A stretch of DNA of 10,024 nucleotides from DATKCN01 sp035513175. GTDB taxonomy: Bacteria > Chloroflexota > Chloroflexia > Thermomicrobiales > CFX8. Made by a program: the position numbers and the translations under genes. The DNA lies in contig DATKCN010000339.1 in the NCBI GenBank assembly GCA_035513175.1, positions 1 through 10,024 on the forward strand. The letters run 5' to 3'. The notes under the pieces are model-generated. The model was given only the letters and a program-made list of their open reading frames with translations. It ran no database searches and had not been told where the DNA came from. Position 1 is the first letter of the stretch. Each line of letters begins with the position of its first letter. Below, piece after piece: positions 1 through 5,255 of the stretch.

Positions 1-1964
1 GGATAGAGCGTCAGTGGATCGAGGTAGGCGGTGATGACGGTGGCGACCACCTGCCGGGCATCGAGGATCGGAACAGTCATCTCGACGGCCGGCTGTCCAT
101 CGTACGACGCGTTCTGGTCGACTTCCACTCCCTGAGCCAACAGTTCATCGGCTCCTTGCGCCAGCGTATGACGGAACACGTCGAGGTGTGCAAGAGGATT
201 GGGAAGATCTAGATCGTCGACACTCGGCGTCGTCGTTACGTTGAGACTTAACCACCCTTCGCTGTCCGCGTGCGCCCTGATGACTGTCGATCCCTGCCGA
301 ACGGTGAGGGAGCGCGGTTCACCGTCCATCGTGGTCTGCCAGACGACGACATCGCCGCTCGTCTGGTCGATCCAGGTGTCAAACATATGCGTTTCGCCGT
401 CCGGTCCCTGCTGTTCCGCGATCTGCACGACATGCAGCACGTCGGCGTCCGGGAACGGGGAGCGGGAGGCGCGCGCGGCGAGGTCGTCGGCGGGTGATGG
501 TGTGGGCGCGGGCGTTGGCAGCAGCGGTGGGGCATGCGCGGGGTCCGGACGCCAGACAGGGCGCGCCTGCGGCATTGCTTCGTCGGTCAGCAGGCGCGGT
601 TCCGCACCGTCGATGCTAACCGTGTAGAGCGACGCGTCGCTCCGCAGCCCATCTCGCTCATCCCCGGTGGTCGTGGCAAAGACGAGATGCTGGCTGTCCG
701 GCGCCCAGTCATACTCCAGGAACGTGCCGGAAAGATCGGTGAGCCTGCGCTGATCTGAGACATCGGCGCGCATCACGACGAGCTGGCGTTCCTCGTCCCG
801 GAACGCGATCCACTGCCCATCGGGCGACCAGCGCGGCTCGGTTCCCAACACCCCTGTTTCCGTCACCCCAGCGATGGCGGGGATATGCCGGTGCCTGATA
901 GCGATCTCGGGCAGCTCATCACTCTCCGACCAAGCGCTGGCATAGGCAATGTGGACGTTGTCTGGCGACCAGTCGGGGAACTGTTGATCGACGACGGAGT
1001 CTTCCCTCGACAAGTCCGGAAGTCGCTCGTTGGGTCCTACGTCGTAGGTCAGGTTGTACGTCTCAGCGCTCGCGATTTCTACCAGGTAGATGTTGTGTGC
1101 CACCGCGGGAGTCGTTTCGGTCTGGTACGCAAGTGCCAGGCTGTTGGCAGACCAACTGAGCGCGCTTTCAGCACCTGGGTGAGCGGTCAGGCGCATACGC
1201 AGATTCGAGCCGTCGAGGCGGATCACGTAGACATCGGCGTTGACACCCTGCTCACTGCCGGCGAAGGCGATCCATTGGCCATCGGGAGACCAGAGCGGTG
1301 CAGTGACGGACAGCCCGTCCTGAGTGAGCCGCCCGACGTTCGAGCCATCAGCATCCATCACGTACAGGCTGCGTGCACCATCGCGATCGCTCACGAAGGC
1401 GATACGCTCACCATCCGGCGACCAATCGGGCTCCGTGTCGGAAGCCGGATTGTCGGTCAAGCGTCGGAGACCGCTGCCGTCGGCGTTGATGAGGTAGATC
1501 TCGGCGTTGCCGTCGCGCTCGCTGACGAACGCGATCTGGCCGGTCGGCGTGGCGTCCACCGGCGCGGCCTGCTGTCCATCGTCATCGCCGCCCGCGCCGA
1601 AGATCTGTGCCAGTACGATGGCCACCATGGCGAACACGACCAGCGCGGCCGCGATGCCGCCGATCTGACGCAGGCGGGCGCGCGGGCCGGCGCCGGTCGC
1701 CAGCGGAAGCGGGATAGGCTCCGGGCGGGGAAGCGGCAGCGATCCGTGCGCCGCCGGAGGAATTGCGCCCAAGGACGGCGACACGCGCCCGTTGCGCGCG
1801 CGCTGCTCCCGCTGGCGCAGCAGGTGCTCGAAGCGGGACTGCATGTTCGCGGGCGGCTCCGGCGCACTGTAGAGCGCGTCGAGGTCGGCGATCAGCAGCG
1901 CGAGGCCGGGGTCGTCGCCGTCGAACAGGTCGGCGTAGGCTGTGTTGAGAGGCTTATCGTTCAC
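1..1964 (-). CDS. Membrane-anchored PD40 beta-propeller protein, putative anti-sigma/sensor partner of ECF factor (partial, C-terminus outside window)
   Basis: The reading frame is open for 654 codons from a GTG at 1964 to the window edge, so the C-terminus is missing. The start is supported by AGGGAG 7 nt upstream, and it overlaps the sigma factor's end by 11 bp, which suggests translational coupling. Residues 1-97 are hydrophilic and probably cytoplasmic. About 98-123 form one hydrophobic helix (IGGIAAALVVFAMVAIVLAQ), followed by an acidic patch GGDDDG. From about 142 to 475 there are seven PD40/TolB-type motifs (WSPDG or variants near 181, 225, 271, 332, 379, 420 and 471), consistent with a seven-bladed extracytoplasmic propeller. 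A Pro/Thr-rich linker (480-490) leads to residues 505-654, with features of a LolA/RseB-like lipoprotein fold (D-x-W-I-D-x-x-S-G-D, then Y-D-G-Q-P-A-V-E and Y-L-D-P). Known: RseB-like domains modulate anti-sigma proteins. Inferred: this protein senses envelope state and controls the adjacent sigma factor. It could instead be a structural or binding propeller. Confidence 0.85.
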   Translation of the reverse strand, partial: MNDKPLNTAYADLFDGDDPGLALLIADLDALYSAPEPPANMQSRFEHLLRQREQRARNGRVSPSLGAIPPAAHGSLPLPRPEPIPLPLATGAGPRARLRQIGGIAAALVVFAMVAIVLAQIFGAGGDDDGQQAAPVDATPTGQIAFVSERDGNAEIYLINADGSGLRRLTDNPASDTEPDWSPDGERIAFVSDRDGARSLYVMDADGSNVGRLTQDGLSVTAPLWSPDGQWIAFAGSEQGVNADVYVIRLDGSNLRMRLTAHPGAESALSWSANSLALAYQTETTPAVAHNIYLVEIASAETYNLTYDVGPNERLPDLSREDSVVDQQFPDWSPDNVHIAYASAWSESDELPEIAIRHRHIPAIAGVTETGVLGTEPRWSPDGQWIAFRDEERQLVVMRADVSDQRRLTDLSGTFLEYDWAPDSQHLVFATTTGDERDGLRSDASLYTVSIDGAEPRLLTDEAMPQARPVWRPDPAHAPPLLPTPAPTPSPADDLAARASRSPFPDADVLHVVQIAEQQGPDGETHMFDTWIDQTSGDVVVWQTTMDGEPRSLTVRQGSTVIRAHADSEGWLSLNVTTTPSVDDLDLPNPLAHLDVFRHTLAQGADELLAQGVEVDQNASYDGQPAVEMTVPILDARQVVATVITAYLDPLTLY

Positions 1965-2538
1965 CGTACTGCTCCCTGAGCTGTTGTATGAGCCGCGATA
2001 GCTGCCGCTTGACCGCGCCCTCGCGCCTGCCAACGACGACGGCGATCTCCCGCGCTGTCAATCCGCCCGCGAACCGCAGCGCCAGCAGTTCCCGCTGTCC
2101 CTGATCGAGCCCGCCCAGCAGCACCCGCAACCGTTCGAGCCGCTCCTGGCGCAACGCCTCCGCCTCCGGGTTGCCCTCGTCGCTCAGTAGCAGCGCGTCC
2201 GGCAGCAGTCCGATGTCGACCGTCGGACGGCGCTTGCGCTGGGCGTCGATGGCGGCGTTGCGGGCGATGCGGAACAGCCAGGCGGCGAAGGGAGCGCCAC
2301 GCTCGTCGTAGCGCGGCAACGCGTCGAGCGCCTGCACGAACACCTGCTGCGTCAGGTCGGCGGCTTCCTCGTCGCTGGGAGCGCGCAGGCGCAGGTAGCG
2401 AAAGACGCGCGCATGAAACCCGGCATACAGTGCGCTGAAGGCAGCGGGGTCGACCCGCGCCGCCTGTGCGCGCTGCGCGTCGCTCTCATCCAGCCGCGCT
2501 TCCACCGCTCGGCGCCCCCGCCCCCATCGACCCGGCAT
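1954..2538 (-). CDS. ECF-type RNA polymerase sigma-70 factor
   Basis: The 194-residue product directs RNA polymerase to a specific set of promoters. Sigma region 2 spans about 33-104 (AAFSALYAGFHARVFRYLR, then the D-L-T-Q-Q-V-F segment at 61-67 and W-L-F-R-I-A-R-N-A-A-I-D at 87-98). Region 4 spans about 134-188 with a helix-turn-helix (L-T-A-R-E-I-A-V-V-V-G-R-R-E-G-A-V-K) near 160-177. There is no region 3, and the length is typical of ECF factors. The ATG at 2538 has no good ribosome binding site. A GTG at 2505 (residue 12) follows a G-rich stretch and gives 183 residues, so the true start may be there. The stop overlaps the start of the PD40 membrane protein, the usual layout for a sigma factor and its regulator. 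ECF subgroup and target promoters cannot be told from here. Confidence 0.93.
   Translation of the reverse strand: MPGRWGRGRRAVEARLDESDAQRAQAARVDPAAFSALYAGFHARVFRYLRLRAPSDEEAADLTQQVFVQALDALPRYDERGAPFAAWLFRIARNAAIDAQRKRRPTVDIGLLPDALLLSDEGNPEAEALRQERLERLRVLLGGLDQGQRELLALRFAGGLTAREIAVVVGRREGAVKRQLSRLIQQLREQYGER
1972..1977 (-). promoter_or_regulatory. Ribosome binding site deciding the GTG start of the PD40 protein
   Basis: AGGGAG lies on the minus strand, 7 nt before the GTG at 1964, inside the last codons of the ECF sigma gene. No ATG in this frame near the 5' end has a comparable site; the first in-frame Met is residue 41. This fixes the overlap arrangement of the two genes. Confidence 0.7.
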
Positions 2539-2734
2539 GCGTGAATGCCCGCGCAGGCATCGTACCTGTATGAACGGATGTCGGCGAAAAAGGGGACACG
2601 CCGGTAGCGGGTAGCGGGTAGCGGGTAGCGATCAAGTTGGAGCTCAGTGGGGGGGGAAGAAGTCAAGACCCACGACCGCTCGTTGAGCGGATTGGCGCTG
2701 AACCGAATGGCCCAGCCCCTATCCGCTACCCGCT
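2539..2734. other. Intergenic region between FRG gene and ECF sigma gene, repeat-bearing
   Basis: No gene is supported in these 196 bp. They hold the four-copy heptamer array (2603-2630) and an inverted 11-nt match to it (CCGCTACCCGC at 2723-2733, against GCGGGTAGCGG at 2607-2617) just downstream of the FRG stop codon. A small perfect hairpin lies at 2676-2690 (CCGCTC-GTT-GAGCGG) with no T-run on either side, so it is not a clear terminator. The G8 run at 2649-2656 is also notable. A sigma-gene promoter is expected here, but none matches well enough to name. Confidence 0.6.
2603..2630. repeat. Tandem heptamer repeat, 4 perfect copies of GGTAGCG
   Basis: Four uninterrupted identical 7-bp units fill exactly 28 bp. 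The array lies 65-95 bp upstream of the sigma start, read on the minus strand. The period is not a multiple of 3 and it is noncoding. Perfect short tandem arrays change length readily by slippage. Similar heptamer arrays are known in cyanobacteria (STRR sequences), and upstream of some adhesin genes they tune expression. Confidence 0.95.
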
Positions 2735-3616
2735 CTACTGCTCCGTCGGCACCCCGCGCGCCGTCGACTGCTCCTCCGCAGGCGCGGCCTCCATTGGGCC
2801 GGTCTGACGCGGACTGTAGTAGCGCCGCAGCCACGAGCTGAGGCCGTCGAGGCCGGGGAACAGCACGCGTTCGGTGATGTTGGCGTGGTCGAGTTTGTCG
2901 CGGATCTCCCACTTCACCTCAGCCGGGATGATGATGCGCCGGAACAGCTCCGGATGTCGTGCGAGCCACTCGTCCAGGCTGACCGACGGGCTCGACATCA
3001 GCGAGAACAGCGCGTACTGGTTCACGATGCGGCTGTCCAGCGACGGCGGCTCGAAGAAGGCGACGAAGTGCCCGTCGTCGAGCGCCAGCCGGTCGAACTC
3101 GGTCAGCGTGGCGGCGCTGCGTTGCAGCATCTCGGCGGTGAAGACGTTGGAGTTCTCCTCGTCCAGGATGTCGCGCAGCACTGCAGGGAGCTGCTCCCGC
3201 GAGCGGATGTAGTCAAAGGCCCAGATCAGCCCGTCCGTGTTCAGCTGCTCGATTGACGCGGTGGCGAAGTGGGTGGCCACGAAGGGGGAGTAGCTCCAGT
3301 CGAGCAGGCGCGACGGCAGGCCGTGATGCTGCGCCATGGCCAGCCAGTGCCAGGTGGAGTCGGCCGGGACGGTCTGGATCACGTCCAGGTGCGCGTACTT
3401 GCGGAAGTTGCGCAGCAGGTGACCTTCCATCTCCGCGTAGGCGCCGCCCAGACGCATCAGGCCGGTCGTCAGCGAGGTGAATTGCGCGTTCGAGACGCCG
3501 CGAAAGACGAAGTCGGAGCGGAACCGACCGATCGAGCCCTGCCAGGCGTCGGCGTACACGGCGTCGTTCAGATCGTTCCAGCTCCCGATGACGATGTCTC
3601 GTGTCCCGTTCGACAT
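2735..3616 (-). CDS. FRG domain-containing protein
   Basis: This is a 293-residue soluble protein with no signal peptide or membrane helix. The family-defining F-R-G is at 38-40 (FVFRGVSNAQF). The strongest family block is at 96-115 (QHHGLPSRLLDWSYSPFVAT). A third block around 188-206 (F-F-E-P-P-x-L-D-x-R-I-V-N-Q-Y-A-L-F) and the closing V-L-F-P-G-L-D-G-L-S at 251-260 complete the domain, so it looks full length. The last ~25 residues are a disordered, Pro/Ala/Glu-rich tail. FRG-domain proteins (Pfam PF08867) occur widely in bacteria and phages, sometimes near defence or toxin genes. I know of no firmly established biochemical activity and assign none. The start ATG at 3616 follows AGGAGG closely. 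It lies upstream of, and in the same direction as, the sigma gene, but with a 196-bp gap; co-transcription is uncertain. Confidence 0.92.
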   Translation of the reverse strand: MSNGTRDIVIGSWNDLNDAVYADAWQGSIGRFRSDFVFRGVSNAQFTSLTTGLMRLGGAYAEMEGHLLRNFRKYAHLDVIQTVPADSTWHWLAMAQHHGLPSRLLDWSYSPFVATHFATASIEQLNTDGLIWAFDYIRSREQLPAVLRDILDEENSNVFTAEMLQRSAATLTEFDRLALDDGHFVAFFEPPSLDSRIVNQYALFSLMSSPSVSLDEWLARHPELFRRIIIPAEVKWEIRDKLDHANITERVLFPGLDGLSSWLRRYYSPRQTGPMEAAPAEEQSTARGVPTEQ

Positions 3617-3736
3617 CCATCCTCCTGCGCGCGTGTCGCGGCGTCAGCAGCCACGCAAGCGTAGCATCCAGTGTCAGGACGCGGATCGCGCGGAATCGTG
3701 CGATGATGGCGGCGACGAGGAAGGGGGCGCCCCCAA
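3617..3736. other. Divergent intergenic region between FRG and universal stress genes
   Basis: The 120 bp must carry promoters for both divergent genes. I see no convincing -35/-10 pair in either direction. The only clear structure is a perfect 12-bp palindrome GGGGGCGCCCCC at 3723-3734, ending 2 nt before the stress-protein ATG and overlapping its purine-rich ribosome binding site (AGGAAGGGGG at 3718-3727). Confidence 0.5.
3621..3626 (-). promoter_or_regulatory. Strong Shine-Dalgarno of the FRG gene
   Basis: AGGAGG is a perfect anti-16S match, 4 nt before the ATG at 3616. A second ATG (3620) sits between them in another frame and leads to a short out-of-frame product, so the two starts compete for one site. 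Family homology supports the start at 3616. Confidence 0.6.
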
Positions 3737-4714
3737 ATGAGCCAGACGATAGTCGTTCCACTCGTCGGACCCCGGCTCGATCCCGATGACGTGAGCGAGC
3801 ATGCGCTTCCACTGACGAAATCGCTGGCGCGCGCGAATGCCGCCACGGTGATGCTGGTGTCCGCGCTCGATCTGCCCGGCAGCGGTCCCGGCGAGGCGCC
3901 GGAGCGCGGGCGCCTGCCGATCGAGATGCCCGTCATTGCCCGCCGCCATGTCGCCACGCGCGGCGCTGACCCGGCGCAGTTGAACGCGCAGCAACAGGTC
4001 TACCTCGACGGCATCGCGGCGTCATTCGATTGCCCGGTCGAGACGCGCATCGAGCATGGCGACCCGTCCCGCGCGATCCTGCGGGTCGTCGACGACATCG
4101 AGGACCCGGTCATCGTCATGGCCAGCCATGGCCGGGCCGGGGTGCGGCGGCTGGTGCAGGGCAGCGTCGCGTTCAACATCGTGCGGGCGGCGCCCTGCCC
4201 GGTGATCGTCGTCGCCAGCGCGCCCAATGAGTGGGTCGACGTCGAACGCCCGGCGTTAAGCCAGGTGCTGATCCCGCTCGACGGCTCTCTGCTGGCCGAA
4301 TACATTCTCGAAGCCGGGCTGGCGGCGCTCGGTCCGGCCGTCACGACCGTCCACCTGCTGCAGGTGATCGACCCCGAGTCGTCCCCCTCCAGCCTGAACG
4401 TCATCGACTTCATCGAGGAGACGAGCGACGAGGCCGAGGACTACATCGACGACGTCGCCAGCCACCTGAGCGAGCTGGGCTACGAGGTGATCTGCGAGGT
4501 GCGCGCCGGCAGCCCGGAGCAGGAGATCCTCGACGCCGGGCGCGAGGCGCGCGTCGATATCATCGCGCTGGCCACCCATGGCCGCGAGGGCTTGAGTCGC
4601 GTCTTCTTCGGCTCCATCTCGGAGCGGCTCGCCCAGTCCGGCACATTTCCCATCCTGCTCGCCCGCCCCTCGGACGAGTGGCTGGCGGAGATGGATCTGA
4701 GCGAGGGGTCTTAA
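3737..4714 (+). CDS. Tandem universal stress protein (two UspA domains)
   Basis: The 325-residue cytoplasmic protein is made of two fused Usp domains, about 1-160 and 174-310. Each ends in the nucleotide-binding loop: A-S-H-G-x9-G-S at 129-143 and A-T-H-G-x9-G-S at 279-293, followed by the final beta strand (PCPVIVV and TFPILLA). In both, the first Gly of the classical G-x2-G-x9-G-S/T pattern is Ala, which is common in bacterial tandem Usps. The second domain opens with V-L-I-P-L-D-G-S (177-184), the usual Usp start. The first opens I-V-V-P-L-V-G with Val in place of the conserved Asp, so ATP binding there may be weakened. Start ATG 3737 follows AGGAAGGGGG. It is divergent from the FRG gene and convergent with the SLC13 gene. 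Usp proteins are linked to stress survival; no specific partner is visible. Confidence 0.95.
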   Translation: MSQTIVVPLVGPRLDPDDVSEHALPLTKSLARANAATVMLVSALDLPGSGPGEAPERGRLPIEMPVIARRHVATRGADPAQLNAQQQVYLDGIAASFDCPVETRIEHGDPSRAILRVVDDIEDPVIVMASHGRAGVRRLVQGSVAFNIVRAAPCPVIVVASAPNEWVDVERPALSQVLIPLDGSLLAEYILEAGLAALGPAVTTVHLLQVIDPESSPSSLNVIDFIEETSDEAEDYIDDVASHLSELGYEVICEVRAGSPEQEILDAGREARVDIIALATHGREGLSRVFFGSISERLAQSGTFPILLARPSDEWLAEMDLSEGS

Positions 4715-4720
4715 CGCGGT

Positions 4721-4851
4721 GGGTCGGGACGCGGGACGCGGGACGCGGCGGGGAAAGGAACGAGGCATCTCGTAGGGGCCGGTCTTGTGCCGGCCTCGGC
4801 CGTGAGGCCGCCGCCCCTATCCCGGACCGACACAGGCGGTGTCGTGACGGC
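4721..4851 (+). repeat. Inverted four-block repeat module, left copy
   Basis: Starting 6 nt after the stress-protein stop, the module reads: GGGTCGGGACGCGGGACGCG plus one extra heptamer (4721-4747; GGGACGC occurs three times at 4726-4746), then a spacer GCGGGGA..GGAACG.GGCA (4748-4767), a GTAGGGGCCG palindrome (4772-4819), and CCGGACCGA-N9-TGTCGTGACGGC (4822-4851). The same four blocks occur in the same order on the minus strand from 5249 to 5129. The first 20 nt are identical and the spacer matches at 17 of 20 positions. Confidence 0.9.
4773..4819 (+). repeat. Branched palindromic GTAGGGGC-type repeat element
   Basis: Outer arms TAGGGGC (4773-4779) and GCCCCTA (4813-4819) enclose two further hairpins: GGCCGG/CCGGCC with a 7-nt loop (4777-4795, competing for a few outer-stem bases) and CGGCC-GTGA-GGCCG (4797-4810). 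The fold resembles a small three-way junction. GTAGGGGC...GCCCCTA palindromes are, from memory, recurrent intergenic repeats in Chloroflexota and some cyanobacteria; they behave like REP/MITE-type sequences. Confidence 0.75.
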
Positions 4852-4948
4852 CCCAACCCCCGTGGACGCGCGGACCCCCCCAACCCCCGTGAACGCGCGG
4901 ACGACCCCCGACCCCCGCGGACGCGCGGACGCCCCCGACTCCCCGTAG
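4851..4948 (+). repeat. 27-28 bp tandem repeat, about 3.5 copies
   Basis: Three near-identical 25-nt cores of the form CCCCRACCCCCGYGRACGCG... lie at 4851-4875, 4878-4902 and 4906-4930. A partial fourth begins at 4933 and runs into the 44-nt palindrome. Spacing is 27, 28, 27 bp. The copies differ at only a few positions. The array is strongly strand-biased, C-rich on the plus strand. It is not CRISPR-like because there are no unique spacers. Confidence 0.85.
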
Positions 4949-4988
4949 GGGCCGCGGCTTGCCCGGCCCGCGGCCCGCTGGCCGCACG
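4945..4988 (+). repeat. 44-nt palindromic repeat, left arm of perfect inverted repeat
   Basis: This begins GTAGGGGCCGCGG and ends TGGCCGCACG. All 44 nt are the exact reverse complement of 5166-5209, with a 177-nt loop between the arms. The arm also folds on itself: GGGCCGCGG (4949-4957) pairs with CCGCGGCCC (4968-4976) over a 10-nt loop. Confidence 0.95.
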
Positions 4989-5014
4989 ATTGGACCGGGA
5001 ACGATGTAGACACT

Positions 5015-5036
5015 TGTGCGGTGTTCGCACATTTTT
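5015..5036 (+). terminator. Possible intrinsic terminator, plus strand
   Basis: TGTGCG-GTGTT-CGCACA (5015-5031) forms a 6-bp stem with a 5-nt loop, directly followed by TTTTT (5032-5036). It is the only stem-plus-T-run in this region and has the orientation expected for transcripts from the stress-protein gene. It lies 300 nt past that gene's stop codon, and the short stem makes it only a moderate candidate. Confidence 0.45.
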
Positions 5037-5043
5037 CATGGCG

Positions 5044-5091
5044 CGGTAAAGGCTGCCAAATCCATACATTGCCACGTGGCAGCCTTTACCG
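5044..5091. repeat. 15-bp perfect stem-loop with overlapping palindrome
   Basis: CGGTAAAGGCTGCCA (5044-5058) and TGGCAGCCTTTACCG (5077-5091) pair perfectly around an 18-nt loop. The 3' arm overlaps a second perfect palindrome, TGCCACGTGGCA (5070-5081), so two mutually exclusive folds are possible in RNA or single-stranded DNA. No T-run follows on either strand, so it is not an ordinary intrinsic terminator. It lies in the less GC-rich centre of the nested inverted repeat. Confidence 0.8.
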
Positions 5092-5128
5092 GACTGTATC
5101 GTGTGGTCGCCCATTGATGGTAGCCGAA

Positions 5129-5249
5129 GCCGTCACGACAACCCCGAATCGGTCCGGCATCGACGCGTGCGGCCAGCGGGCCGCGGGCCGGGCAAGCCGC
5201 GGCCCCTACTGCCCCGTTCCCATCCCCGCCGCGTCCCGCGTCCCGACCC
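5129..5249 (-). repeat. Inverted four-block repeat module, right copy
   Basis: Read on the minus strand, the module starts 6 nt after the SLC13 stop codon. It holds the 20-nt heptamer block (5249-5230, one heptamer fewer than the left copy), the G-rich spacer (5229-5210), the 44-nt GTAGGGGCC palindrome (5209-5166) and CCGGACCGA-N8-TGTCGTGACGGC (5157-5129). The palindrome block matches the separate element at 4945-4988 exactly. It matches the palindrome inside the left module only over its first ~10 nt. Confidence 0.9.
5166..5209 (-). repeat. 44-nt palindromic repeat, right arm of perfect inverted repeat
   Basis: Exact reverse complement of 4945-4988 over all 44 nt. Identity without a single change in noncoding DNA implies recent copying, gene conversion or selection on structure. 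Confidence 0.95.
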
Positions 5250-5255
5250 GTCGCA

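Larger units (their letters stand above)
4715..5255. other. Repeat-filled intergenic region between convergent genes
   Basis: The 541 bp between two convergent stop codons has no supported gene; open frames here reflect high GC and proline/arginine-rich repeat translation. From left to right it holds heptamers, a branched GTAGGGGCC palindrome, a shared 30-nt block, a 27-28 bp tandem repeat, a second palindrome (44 nt), a terminator-like hairpin, a 15-bp stem-loop, the inverted shared block, the inverted 44-nt palindrome and inverted heptamers. Individual parts are listed separately. Confidence 0.85.

Noticed and set aside
885..1979. Plus-strand open frame of 364 codons opposite the PD40 gene
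   Set aside because: It is the shadow of a continuous minus-strand frame with clear WSPDG repeats; the plus-strand translation has no family motif.
2676..2690. Hairpin CCGCTC-GTT-GAGCGG as terminator of the FRG gene
   Set aside because: The stem is only 6 bp and no T-run follows on the minus strand.
4851..4948. CRISPR array
   Set aside because: The units are contiguous near-identical repeats with only 2-3 nt between cores, no unique spacers and no cas genes nearby.
5015..5031. LexA-type SOS box in the TGTGCG...CGCACA inverted repeat
   Set aside because: One half resembles CGAACAC, but the other half does not match the consensus; a terminator hairpin explains it better.
4231..5049. Long plus-strand frame running from the stress-protein gene into the repeat region
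   Set aside because: It is out of frame with the Usp motifs, rich in Arg/Pro/Gly, and its C-terminal part is translation of noncoding repeats.
5044..5091. Intrinsic terminator for either convergent gene
   Set aside because: The stem is strong, but no run of T follows on either strand; kept as a stem-loop instead.
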